Of a stretch of 64,000 nucleotides of DNA, positions 25,546 to 34,242 are shown piece by piece. Every line of letters begins with the position of its first letter. The first letter of the stretch is position 1. The translations under genes and the position numbers were made by a program. Below the pieces are notes generated by a model. That model saw nothing but the letters and a program-made list of their open reading frames with translations. It was not told where the DNA came from and ran no database searches. This DNA is from Bordetella petrii (GTDB taxonomy: Bacteria; Pseudomonadota; Gammaproteobacteria; Burkholderiales; Burkholderiaceae_B), in contig WMBV01000017.1 of assembly GCA_017745595.1 (NCBI GenBank), positions 1 through 64,000 on the forward strand. Direction: 5' to 3'.

Positions 25546-26471
25546 GCGCGGTCTCCTACGCGCTCGCCCAGCAGGCCGGACGGACGGAAGATCAGCACCA
25601 GCACCAGCACGATGAAGGCGAACACGTCCTGGTAGTGGCTGCCCAGGAATCCGCCGGTGAGGTCGCCGATGTAGCCGGCCCCCAGCGATTCGATGATGCC
25701 CAGCAGCAGGCCGCCGGCCATGGCCCCGACCAGGTTGCCGATACCGCCCAGCACGGCGGCGGTGAAGGCCTTCAGCCCCAGCATGAAGCCCATGGTGTAT
25801 TGCGCCACGCCGTAGTAGGTGGTGACCATCATGCCGGCCACGGCCGCCAGCGCCGAACCGATCAGGAAGGCCGCCGAGATCACGGTGTTGATGTTCACGC
25901 CCATCAGGCCGGCCACTTCGCGGTTCTGCGCGGTGGCCCGCATGGCGGTGCCCAGGCGGGTCTTGTGCACCACCGCCAGCAGCGCGCCCATGATCAGCGC
26001 GGCGATCAGCACGATGGCCATCTGCAGCGAGCTCATGCGCGCGCCCGCCAGCTCGTACACCTGCGGCTGCAGCACCTGCGGAAAATTCAGGTAATTGCGT
26101 CCCCACACCATCATGGCGAGGTTCTGCAAAATGATGGACACGCCGATGGCGGTGATCAGCGCCGCCAGGCGCGGCGCGCGGCGCAGGGGCCGGTAGGCCA
26201 GGCGTTCGGCCGTCCAGCCCACCGCCATGCACAGCGGCACCGACACCAGCAGGCCAACCCCCAACACCGCATAGGCCGATACGGTGGGATCGCCGCCCAC
26301 CATGGCCGAAGCCAGCATGGTGGCCGCCATGGCGCCGATCATCACGACGTCGCCGTGCGCGAAATTGATCAAGCCGATGATGCCGTACACCATCGTGTAG
26401 CCCAGCGCGACCAGCGCATAGACGCTGCCCAGCGTCAGGCCATTGATGAGTTGTTGTATGAAAATGTCCAT
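25542..26471 (-). CDS. livH: Branched-chain amino acid ABC transporter permease LivH
   Basis: A 309-aa inner-membrane permease (MDIFIQQLINGLTLGSVYALVALGYTMVYGIIGLINFAHGDVVMIGA), the classic LivH N-terminus. The coupling loop LGTAMRATAQNREVAGLMGVN is present. It pairs with LivM to form the channel. It is separated from the upstream binding-protein gene by about 118 nt that contain a strong GC-rich palindrome. Confidence 0.95.
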   Translation of the reverse strand: MDIFIQQLINGLTLGSVYALVALGYTMVYGIIGLINFAHGDVVMIGAMAATMLASAMVGGDPTVSAYAVLGVGLLVSVPLCMAVGWTAERLAYRPLRRAPRLAALITAIGVSIILQNLAMMVWGRNYLNFPQVLQPQVYELAGARMSSLQMAIVLIAALIMGALLAVVHKTRLGTAMRATAQNREVAGLMGVNINTVISAAFLIGSALAAVAGMMVTTYYGVAQYTMGFMLGLKAFTAAVLGGIGNLVGAMAGGLLLGIIESLGAGYIGDLTGGFLGSHYQDVFAFIVLVLVLIFRPSGLLGERVGDRA

Positions 26472-26513
26472 AGACGCCGAGCCTGCCAGGTGCTCATAAA
26501 GGAAAAAGCCGTG

Positions 26514-26537
26514 CCGCGCGGTCGCGCGACCGCGCGG
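26514..26537. repeat. GC-rich palindrome between livK and livH
   Basis: A perfect 24-bp palindrome, two 12-nt halves beginning CCGCGCGGTCGC. It lies within a larger pairing region (GCCGTGCC ... GGCACGGGC). On the transcript it would form a stable hairpin between the binding-protein gene and the permease genes. Confidence 0.8.
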
Positions 26538-26589
26538 CGGTCATGCGGCGGCACGGGCGCCGGGCCCCGCCGCCGCGCCAGCCGGCCGC

Positions 26590-27735
26590 TCAGTTGGCCT
26601 GGCTGACCATGGTTTCGACCATTTCCCACTTGCCATTCTTGACTTCGTAGATGGTGACCGAGATTTCTTTCAGGTCGCCCTTGGCATCGTAGGCGATGTG
26701 CTCGCTGGTGGCGCCCTTGCGCTCGAGCTTGGCGAGCTTGGGCAGGTAGTCGGACGGATCGGCCGAATCCGCCTGCTGGATGGCGGTGATCATGTTCCAG
26801 GCGCCGTCGTAGGCATACGGCGCATAAACACCAGGAGCCTTCTTGAAACGGGCCTCGTAGCGCTGGGCGAAATCTTTGCCCGCGGCCATTTTTTCCAGCG
26901 GCACGCCGGCCAGCGAGGCATAGGTGCCGTCGGCGGCGTCGCCGGCCACCTTGATGAAGGTGTCGCTGCGGGTCATTTCGCCGGACACCAGCGGCGCCTG
27001 CAGGCCCAGGCGCACCAGCTGGCGCTTCATGGGGCCGGACTGCGCGTCGAGGCCGCCGTAGAAGATGGCGTCGGGTTCGGCGGCCTTGATGTTGGTCAGG
27101 ATGGACGTGAAGTCGTTGGCCTTGTCGGTGGTGTATTCCCGGCGCACGATCTCGCCGCCGGCCTTCTTGACCGCCTTCTCGACCTCGTCGGCCAGGCCTT
27201 GCCCGTAAGCGGTGCGGTCGTCGATGATGGCGACCTTCTTGGCCTTCAGGTTCTCGACAATGAACTTGCCCACCGCGGCGCCCTGCTGGGTGTCGCTGGT
27301 CATCATGCGGAAGGTGGTGTCGTAGCCCTGGTTGGTGTATTCGGGCGAGGTCGCCATGGCGATCTGCGGCAGGCCCGCTTCGTTGTACACGCGCGAGGCG
27401 GGAATGGTGGTGCCCGAATTGAAGTGCCCCAGGATGCCGTCGACCTCTTCGTCGACCAGCTGCTGCGCGACCTGCACGGCGGTGCGCGGGTCGGCCTGGT
27501 CGTCGCGCGACACCAGCACGAACTTGGCGGTCTCGCCGTCGATCTTGATGCCTTTCTTGTTGGCCTCTTCGAGCGCCAGCGTCAGGCCGTTCTGCATGTC
27601 TTCGCCGTAGTGCGATTGCGGGCCCGTCAGCGGGGCGGCGAAGCCGAACTTGATTTCTTCGGCGTGGACGGCGCCGGCCACGCAGGCGGCGGCCAGGGCG
27701 GCCAGCAAGGCCGGGCGGGAAAATGCGGATTTCAT
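26590..27735 (-). CDS. livK: Branched-chain amino acid ABC transporter substrate-binding protein
   Basis: A 381-aa periplasmic binding protein (Peripla_BP_6/LivJK type). A Sec signal peptide is cleaved after AVHA (MKSAFSRPALLAALAAACVA). The mature part starts EEIKFGFAAPLTGPQSHYGEDMQNG; other markers are GHFNSGTTIPASRVYNEAGLPQIA and YAPYAYDGAWNMITAI. It captures leucine/isoleucine/valine-like ligands for the permease encoded downstream. AGGAGGG precedes the ATG. The hairpin after it may keep its mRNA more abundant than that of the permease genes. Confidence 0.93.
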   Translation of the reverse strand: MKSAFSRPALLAALAAACVAGAVHAEEIKFGFAAPLTGPQSHYGEDMQNGLTLALEEANKKGIKIDGETAKFVLVSRDDQADPRTAVQVAQQLVDEEVDGILGHFNSGTTIPASRVYNEAGLPQIAMATSPEYTNQGYDTTFRMMTSDTQQGAAVGKFIVENLKAKKVAIIDDRTAYGQGLADEVEKAVKKAGGEIVRREYTTDKANDFTSILTNIKAAEPDAIFYGGLDAQSGPMKRQLVRLGLQAPLVSGEMTRSDTFIKVAGDAADGTYASLAGVPLEKMAAGKDFAQRYEARFKKAPGVYAPYAYDGAWNMITAIQQADSADPSDYLPKLAKLERKGATSEHIAYDAKGDLKEISVTIYEVKNGKWEMVETMVSQAN

Positions 27736-27864
27736 GAGAACCCTCCTGTGTGAATGGGGTGATACGTAGGCCCGGCGCTGCTCGTGGCGCGACGGTCTGT
27801 TATTGGCTCGGCAGCGTGGGCCGTGGCGCGGGTTGCGCCCAGTTCCATGCGTGCCGCCCTGAAA

Positions 27865-27893
27865 GTTGCACCGGATTTTGAATCAGGTGCAAC
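27865..27893. promoter_or_regulatory. Inverted repeat upstream of livK
   Basis: Perfect 8-bp arms GTTGCACC and GGTGCAAC are 13 nt apart, so their centres are 21 bp (two helical turns) from each other. It lies 130 nt upstream of livK and 67 nt after putA. It could be an operator for the transporter operon or a weak hairpin after putA; there is no T-run. Confidence 0.45.
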
Positions 27894-27959
27894 CCTGTCT
27901 GCTATTGGAGATAACCCGTGCCCGGGCGAACTGCCGGTTGCCTGCATGCCGCCGTCTCC

Positions 27960-30900
27960 TTAGCCTATGGACATCAGGCTGGCGTTGCCGCCCGCCGCCG
28001 CCGTATTGACACTGATGGAGCGCTCGGCCACCAGCGGTTCCTGGGCGTAGGCCGCGCCGCCCGCCAGGGCGTCGGGCGTCAGGCCCTGCACGGTCAGGAT
28101 CGGGCCGCCGCGCGCCGCAATGCGCTGGTTCCAGGCGCGCAGCGCGTCGCCGTCGCCTTCGAACAGCACGCTGTGAAATGGCGTGTCATCGACCTGCGCG
28201 TCGTCCAGCAGCGCCACCCCCGCCCCCTTGCCGGCCTGCCAGCTCCGCGCCGCGGGCGTGTCCAGGAACAAGGCGGTGTTGCCGGTGGCCCGCGCGGCCG
28301 CATGCTGCGCCTGCGCGCCGGCCTCGGTGGCCGCCACGCACAGCACCGCGCCGCGCGGCTGCAGGCTATACGTGTTTTGTTCGCCCGTGGGGCCGGGCAG
28401 CACCCGCACGCGCGGCAGCGGACCGGCCCCGTCCGCGCCGGGCGGCAGGCCCGCTGGCCGCGTGGCCAGCAGCCGGTACAGGTACAAGGGCCCGCCAGCC
28501 TTGGGGCCGGTGCCCGACAACCCTTCGCCGCCGAAGGGCTGCACGCCGACCACCGCACCGACGATGTTGCGGTTGACGTACATGTTGCCGGCATGCACGC
28601 GCTGCGTGACGTGGCCGATGGTTTCGTCGATGCGGCTGTGCACGCCGAAAGTCAGCCCATAACCGGTGCCGTTGATCTGGTCCAGCACCTGGTCCAGCGC
28701 TTCGCGCGAATAGCGCAGCACGTGCAGCACCGGGCCGAATACTTCGCGCGTCAGCTCGCTGACGCTTTCAATTTCGATCAGGGTGGGCGGCACGAAGGTG
28801 CCGTACCGGCATGCGGCATCGAGTTCCACCTGATCCACGCGGTGGCCGGCGCCGCGCATGGCGTCGATATGGCGCACGATGCTGTCGCGCGCCTCGGCAT
28901 CGATGACCGGCCCGACATCGGTGGCAAGCTGGTCGGGATTGCCCACCCGCAATTCGCGCATGGCGCCGCGCAGCATGTGCAAGACGTGGTCGGCGCTGTC
29001 TTCTTGCAGGCACAGCACGCGCAACGCCGAACACCGCTGCCCGGCAGAATCGTACGCGGAATTCAGCACATCGAAGACCACCTGCTCGGCCAGCGCCGAT
29101 GAATCGACCACCATCGCGTTCTGCCCGCCGGTTTCGGCGATCAGCGGAATGGTATGGCCGCGGTCGTCGAGCCGGCCGGCCAGTGTGCGCGCGATCAAGC
29201 GCGCCACGTCGGTGGAACCGGTGAACATCACGCCGTCGATGGCCGGACTGCCGACCAATTGCGCGCCGATCGTTTCGCCGCGCCCCGGCAACAGTTGCAC
29301 GGCGCCGGCCGGCACGCCGGCCGCGCGCAGCACCTGCACCGCCTGCGCGGCGATCAGGCTGGTCTGCTCGGCCGGCTTGGCGATCACGGTGTTGCCCGCC
29401 ACCAGCGCGGCGGCCACCTGGCCCGTGAAGATCGCCAGCGGAAAATTCCAGGGGCTGATGCACAGTATGGTGCCCAGCGGCCGGTGTGTGTCGTTGTCGA
29501 ACTCGCGCTCGGCCTGGTCGGCGTAATAGCGCAGGAAATCGACCGCTTCCCGCACCTCGGAAATGGCGTTGGACAGCGACTTGCCCGCTTCGCGCACGAT
29601 CAGCCCCAGCAAGGGCTGCATGCCTTCTTCGAGCAATTGCGCCGCGCGGCGCAGGCACTGGGCCCGCTCGGCCACCGGGGTCGATTGCCAGATGGGCGCG
29701 GCGTTGTCGGCCGCCCGCAGCGCGGCATCGGCCTCGTCGGCGCGGGCTTCGATGACGTGGCCCACCACGTCGCGATGGTCGGCGGGATTGCGCACTTCGG
29801 CCGCGCGCCCGGCGTCCCAGGCGGGCGCGCCCTCGCCCAGCATCGGCATGGCCTGCCACGGCGCCGCCGCGCCGGCCAGCAAGGCGGCCGCCAGCGAGCC
29901 GAGCCGGTGCTCGTTGGTCAGGTCCAGCCCGGCCGAATTGAGCCGCGCGCCGCTGCCGGGCGGCCCGTACAGGTCGCGCGGCAGCGGAATCTTTTCGTGC
30001 GGCGCGCCCAGCGGCGAAATGCGCGCGGCGACCTCGACCGGATCGGCCACCAGTTCGTCCACGGGTATGGTTTCGTCGCCGATCAGGTTCACGAACGAGG
30101 TATTGGCGCCGTTTTCGAGCAGGCGGCGCACCAGGTAGGCCAGCAGGGTTTCGTGCGTGCCCACCGGCGCATAGATGCGGCAGGGGCGGTTCAGCTTGTT
30201 TTGCGCCAACGGCCCGACCACCTCGTCGTACAGGGGTTCGCCCATGCCGTGCAGGCACTGGAATTCGTACTGGCCCGGATAATAATTCTGGCCCGCCAGG
30301 TGGTACACGGCCGCCAGGGTATAGGCATTGTGGGTGGCGAACTGCGGATACACGGCCTCGGGCGCCCCCAGCAGCTTGCGCGCGCAGGCCAGGTAGGCCA
30401 CGTCGGTATAGACCTTGCGGGTATAGACCGGATAGCCCTCGAGGCCGTCGACCTGGGCCTGCTTGATTTCGCTGTCCCAGTAAGCTCCCTTGACCAGGCG
30501 CACCATGATGCGGTGCCCCGTGCGGCGCGCCAGGTCGATGACGTAATCGATCACGAACGGCGCGCGCTTCTGGTAGGCCTGCACCACGAAGCCGATGCCG
30601 TTCCAGCCCTCGAGCTCGGGCACCAGGCACAGCGCCTCGAGCAGGTCGAGCGACAGCTCCAGCCGCTCGGCTTCTTCGGCATCGATGTTCAGGCCGATGT
30701 CGTAGCTGCGCGCCAGCACCGCCAGCGCCTTGACGCGCGGCAGCAGTTCTTCCATGACGCGTTCGCGCTGCGCGCGCGCATAGGTGGGATGCAGCGCCGA
30801 CAGCTTGATGGAAATGCCGGGGCCTTCATAGATGCCGCGGCCGGCCGCCGATTTGCCGATGGCATGGATGGCCTGCTCATACGACGCGTAATAGCGGTCG

Positions 30901-31769
30901 GCGTCTTCGCTGGTGGTGGCGGCCTCGCCCAGCATGTCGTACGAATAGCGAAAGCCCCTGGCCTCGAGCTTGCGGTTGTTGGCCAGGGCCTCGGAGATGC
31001 TCTGGCCCGACACGAATTGTTCGCCCATCATGCGCATGGCCAGGTTCACGCCCCTGCGCACCAGCGGTTCGCCGCCCTTGCCTATCAGGCGCGTCAGCGC
31101 CTTGGACAGCGATTGTTCGCTGTTGACGGCCACCAGCTTGCCCGTCAGCATCAGGCCCCAGGTGGCGGCATTGACGAACAGCGACTGCGAGCCGCCCATG
31201 TGCGAACGCCAGTCGCCGCGTGCGATCTTGTCGCGGATCAGCGCATCGCGCGTGGCACGGTCGGGAATGCGCAGCAAGGCCTCGGCCAGGCACATCAGCG
31301 CCACGCCTTCCTGGCTGGACAACGAAAATTCCTGGATCAGGCCTTCTACCCCGCCGCCGCCGCGCTTGTCGCGCAGGGCCTGCACCAGGCGCGTGGCCAT
31401 GGCGTGGATTTTTTCGGGCTGCGGCATGCGCGCCTGGCCCAACAGCAGCGGCACGCATTCCGGCTCGGGCCGGCGGTAGGCGGCCGTGATGGCGGCGCGC
31501 AGCACCGATTGCGGCTGCACGTCCTGGCCGAACTCGAAGAACGGCGGCGTGGGCAACTGCGCGCCGGTGTCCGGTTCTTCGGCGTCGGCCTCGTCTTGCG
31601 ACAGGTGCGAGATTTCGGCGGGCAGCTGGCCGCGCTCGATCTTGTCCAGGTACGCCAGCAACGCCTGCTTGTGCAGCCAGTGCGGGGTGCAACTCAGCTT
31701 GCGCGCGGCGGCTTTCAGGCGATCGCGCAAGGTGTCATCCACCTTCACGCCCAGGGTCGTGCTGGCCAT
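27960..31769 (-). CDS. putA: Trifunctional proline utilisation protein PutA
   Basis: A 1269-aa protein joining a ribbon-helix-helix DNA-binding domain (residues 1-50, MASTTLGVKVDDTLRDRLKAAARKL), FAD-dependent proline dehydrogenase (about 200-560, with LVKGAYWDSEIKQAQVDGLEGYPVYTRK) and P5C dehydrogenase (about 620-1080, with AETGGQNAMVVDSSALAEQ and catalytic Cys913 in GQRCSALRVL). It oxidises proline to glutamate at the membrane and can repress its own gene. The C-terminal domain is present. Length is close to E. coli PutA. A 7-bp inverted repeat upstream (31858-31877) is a candidate operator. Confidence 0.96.
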   Translation of the reverse strand: MASTTLGVKVDDTLRDRLKAAARKLSCTPHWLHKQALLAYLDKIERGQLPAEISHLSQDEADAEEPDTGAQLPTPPFFEFGQDVQPQSVLRAAITAAYRRPEPECVPLLLGQARMPQPEKIHAMATRLVQALRDKRGGGGVEGLIQEFSLSSQEGVALMCLAEALLRIPDRATRDALIRDKIARGDWRSHMGGSQSLFVNAATWGLMLTGKLVAVNSEQSLSKALTRLIGKGGEPLVRRGVNLAMRMMGEQFVSGQSISEALANNRKLEARGFRYSYDMLGEAATTSEDADRYYASYEQAIHAIGKSAAGRGIYEGPGISIKLSALHPTYARAQRERVMEELLPRVKALAVLARSYDIGLNIDAEEAERLELSLDLLEALCLVPELEGWNGIGFVVQAYQKRAPFVIDYVIDLARRTGHRIMVRLVKGAYWDSEIKQAQVDGLEGYPVYTRKVYTDVAYLACARKLLGAPEAVYPQFATHNAYTLAAVYHLAGQNYYPGQYEFQCLHGMGEPLYDEVVGPLAQNKLNRPCRIYAPVGTHETLLAYLVRRLLENGANTSFVNLIGDETIPVDELVADPVEVAARISPLGAPHEKIPLPRDLYGPPGSGARLNSAGLDLTNEHRLGSLAAALLAGAAAPWQAMPMLGEGAPAWDAGRAAEVRNPADHRDVVGHVIEARADEADAALRAADNAAPIWQSTPVAERAQCLRRAAQLLEEGMQPLLGLIVREAGKSLSNAISEVREAVDFLRYYADQAEREFDNDTHRPLGTILCISPWNFPLAIFTGQVAAALVAGNTVIAKPAEQTSLIAAQAVQVLRAAGVPAGAVQLLPGRGETIGAQLVGSPAIDGVMFTGSTDVARLIARTLAGRLDDRGHTIPLIAETGGQNAMVVDSSALAEQVVFDVLNSAYDSAGQRCSALRVLCLQEDSADHVLHMLRGAMRELRVGNPDQLATDVGPVIDAEARDSIVRHIDAMRGAGHRVDQVELDAACRYGTFVPPTLIEIESVSELTREVFGPVLHVLRYSREALDQVLDQINGTGYGLTFGVHSRIDETIGHVTQRVHAGNMYVNRNIVGAVVGVQPFGGEGLSGTGPKAGGPLYLYRLLATRPAGLPPGADGAGPLPRVRVLPGPTGEQNTYSLQPRGAVLCVAATEAGAQAQHAAARATGNTALFLDTPAARSWQAGKGAGVALLDDAQVDDTPFHSVLFEGDGDALRAWNQRIAARGGPILTVQGLTPDALAGGAAYAQEPLVAERSISVNTAAAGGNASLMSIG

Positions 31770-31857
31770 GATGAATTCGCTTCCTCAGTTTCTTACGGTA
31801 CGCCGTGGCGCCGCGCCACGCGCCCGCCACTTCCAGTCGAACCGGAATACTAAGGAA

Positions 31858-31877
31858 GATACAACCCGCTTTGTATC
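31858..31877. promoter_or_regulatory. Inverted repeat upstream of putA
   Basis: GATACAA and TTGTATC are separated by 6 nt, about 90 nt upstream of the putA start in an AT-richer patch. It could bind PutA itself or an Lrp-type PutR regulator; no such regulator gene is adjacent. Confidence 0.5.
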
Positions 31878-31908
31878 CTGGTTAACCTTTAAGGGTTTAC
31901 CCGGAAAT

Positions 31909-32562
31909 TCAAGTACAACCCCATAGTTGCACTTGCTGCCCGGCCGGCGTGGCCCGCGCCCCGCCGGCGTTGACGGCCGAGGCGATAGTTTTCGCCAGCA
32001 GGCTTACCGCCTGCTGCTGGGCCTGGACCAGCGCCGGAATACCCGGCCCGTCGGACGGCACCTGCACCGCCGTGCGGCAGATCAGCGCCCTGCCGCCCTT
32101 CTGGTTGATGGGCCGCACGCGCCAGGTGGCGTCCAGGCGCGCGGGGCCGTCGGCCACCATGTCGAAGCGCTGCACGTCAACCTGCACGCGCCACACCGGG
32201 GTATCGGGGCCCGGCTGCAGCGACTGCACGTTCAGGGCTCCGAGGGTGCGCGTCAGGACGTCGGACAACGCCACGCCGATCTCATCGGCCAGGGGGGCGC
32301 TCCAGCGATGCGAATACAGCGGGGTCAGGGCTCCGTCGCCCTCGTGTTTGCGCAGCATGATCTGCGGCTGGTCGGCCTGCAGCGGCACCGCCACGGGGCT
32401 GACCTCGATCTGGAAACTGGCCCGCTGGGACTGCGCCGGCATCGATTGCGGCGCCGGCTGCAGCGTATAGAACCTGGCGGGCGGCGACGAGGCGCAGGCG
32501 GCCAGAAGCGCCGACAAGGCCGCGGCGGACAACGAGAACGGAATCCATCGGAAGGTAGGCAT
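31909..32562 (-). CDS. pqiC: PqiC-type outer-membrane lipoprotein
   Basis: A 217-aa lipoprotein precursor. The signal peptide ends in the lipobox LLAACASSPPARFYTL, with acylated Cys23; no Asp follows the Cys, so outer-membrane sorting is expected. The mature part is the ABC-type auxiliary (YmbA/PqiC) domain. In the Pqi system PqiC is the outer-membrane partner of the MCE protein PqiB in lipid transport across the periplasm. It starts 3 nt after pqiB ends. Confidence 0.9.
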   Translation of the reverse strand: MPTFRWIPFSLSAAALSALLAACASSPPARFYTLQPAPQSMPAQSQRASFQIEVSPVAVPLQADQPQIMLRKHEGDGALTPLYSHRWSAPLADEIGVALSDVLTRTLGALNVQSLQPGPDTPVWRVQVDVQRFDMVADGPARLDATWRVRPINQKGGRALICRTAVQVPSDGPGIPALVQAQQQAVSLLAKTIASAVNAGGARATPAGQQVQLWGCT

Positions 32563-32565
32563 GAA

Positions 32566-34218
32566 TCAGTTCCTGGGTGCGCCGGGCAGCGGGTCTGGGC
32601 CGCGGCCGCGGATCAAGGCTTGCGGATTGGCCTGCAGGTAGTCGGCCAGGGCGCGCAGCGAGCGCGCCGCGCGGCCCAGTTCCTGCATGGCGCGCTCGGC
32701 ATTGGCCGGCAGCGCCGCGTCATTGGCCAGCAGGTCGTTGATGCTTTCGAGCGACTTGCGGGCCGCCCGCAAGGTATTGCGTGCCTCGGGAGCCAGCGTC
32801 TTGTCCAGGTCGGCCATCAGCCTGGACGCGCTCGACAGCGTGGTGCGCAGGTCGCGGCCGATCTGGTCGAACGGAATCTTGTCGATCTTGTCGACGATAT
32901 TGGTAATTTGCTGCTGCAGCTGCTCGAGATTGCCCGGAACGGTGGGAATGACCACCGGGTCGGACATGTGGAACTCGACCGGCTCGGCCTTGGGGAAGTG
33001 TTCGAGCACGATGTACAACTGCCCGGTCAGCAGGTTGGAGGTGCGCAACTGGCCGCGCAGCCCGTGCTTGATCATGCCGCTGAGCAGGCGCGCCTCGACG
33101 TCGCCCCCGGCCTTCTCGGCACGCTCGCGCACCCGGTGGTAAACCGAGCCCAGGCGCTCGGGGTACATCGTGGCATCGACCACCGCATAGAAGCGGTTCT
33201 TGTCGTTGTCGTAATCGATCGCGATGCGCGACACCTCGCCCAGCGCGATGCCTTCGAAATCGACCGTGGCGCCCACGCTCAGGCCGCGCACCGATTGATC
33301 GAAACGCATGCGGATCAGCACCGGCTCGCCATCGGGATTGGCCCGGGCCTCGTTTTCGTTGGGATACAGCTGGAATTCACTGCCTTGCTTGGCTGGCCCG
33401 GGGTCGTTGTGGTTGATGGGCGCGAAGGCCACCCCGCCCAGCGCCAGCGACACCAGCGACTGCGTGTGCAGCTTCAGGCCACTGCCGTCGACCGACAGGT
33501 CTACCCCGCTGGCGTTCCAGAAGCGGCTGCCTTCGGTGACGAACCTGTCGTTCGGGGCGTCGATGAAAACTTCGACGTTGACGGCGTTGCCGCTGTCGTC
33601 GAGCTTGTAGCCGATGACCCGCCCGACATTGATGCGGCGGAAATACACGGGCGAGCCGATGTCGAGCGACCCCAGGTCGTGCGCCTTCAGGACGAAGCGC
33701 TTGCCGTCGCGGTCGTGCGTGACCGGCGGCGGCGTCTCGAGCCCGATGAACTCGAATTTGGTGGCGGTGGTCGCGGCCCCCGCGCCGTCGACCGCGTCCA
33801 CGCCTATGTAGGCCCCCGACAGCAGCGTGCCCAGGCCCGATACGCCGCTGATGCCCAGCCGCGGCCGCACCACCCAGAAGTTGGTGCCTTCGGTGGCCAG
33901 GCCGGCCGCATCCTTGGCCAGCTGCGCCTTGACGATGACCTTGGAGCGGTCCTCGTTGAAGCGGATGTTGTGCACCGTGCCCACCACCACGTCTTTGTAG
34001 CGCACCTGGGTCTTGCCGACCTCGATGCCCTCGGCGGTATTGAACTGGATGGAGATCTCGGGGCCCACTTCCATCCAGGTCCGCACCACCAGCGACAGGC
34101 CGGCCAGCAACGCCACGAAAGGCACCAGCCATATCCATGAGATCCGCCGCTGCTTCTTGCGCGTGACTTCCGGTGCGTTGATCCCGTCGGCGGAAGGGGA
34201 TGAGTTCTCGTCGGCCAT
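32566..34218 (-). CDS. pqiB: Intermembrane transport protein PqiB (three MCE domains)
   Basis: A 550-aa protein with one N-terminal membrane helix (ISWIWLVPFVALLAGLSLVV, residues about 25-45) and three MCE/MlaD-type domains, recognisable at GIEVGKTQVRYKDVVVGTVHNIRF, LGSLDIGSPVYFRRINVGRVIGY and GLSVGATVDFEGIALGEVSRI. The C-terminal part is a long helical region ending in RGRGPDPLPGAPRN. MCE rings stack into a lipid-conducting tube between the membranes. Length matches E. coli PqiB. It follows pqiA by 24 nt. Confidence 0.95.
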   Translation of the reverse strand: MADENSSPSADGINAPEVTRKKQRRISWIWLVPFVALLAGLSLVVRTWMEVGPEISIQFNTAEGIEVGKTQVRYKDVVVGTVHNIRFNEDRSKVIVKAQLAKDAAGLATEGTNFWVVRPRLGISGVSGLGTLLSGAYIGVDAVDGAGAATTATKFEFIGLETPPPVTHDRDGKRFVLKAHDLGSLDIGSPVYFRRINVGRVIGYKLDDSGNAVNVEVFIDAPNDRFVTEGSRFWNASGVDLSVDGSGLKLHTQSLVSLALGGVAFAPINHNDPGPAKQGSEFQLYPNENEARANPDGEPVLIRMRFDQSVRGLSVGATVDFEGIALGEVSRIAIDYDNDKNRFYAVVDATMYPERLGSVYHRVRERAEKAGGDVEARLLSGMIKHGLRGQLRTSNLLTGQLYIVLEHFPKAEPVEFHMSDPVVIPTVPGNLEQLQQQITNIVDKIDKIPFDQIGRDLRTTLSSASRLMADLDKTLAPEARNTLRAARKSLESINDLLANDAALPANAERAMQELGRAARSLRALADYLQANPQALIRGRGPDPLPGAPRN

Positions 34219-34242
34219 ATTGGATAGTGGTGTGGTAAGTAG

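Noticed and set aside
29154-31853. Plus-strand open frame of about 900 codons opposite putA
   Set aside because: Antisense to a well-supported gene; low-complexity composition and no ribosome binding site.
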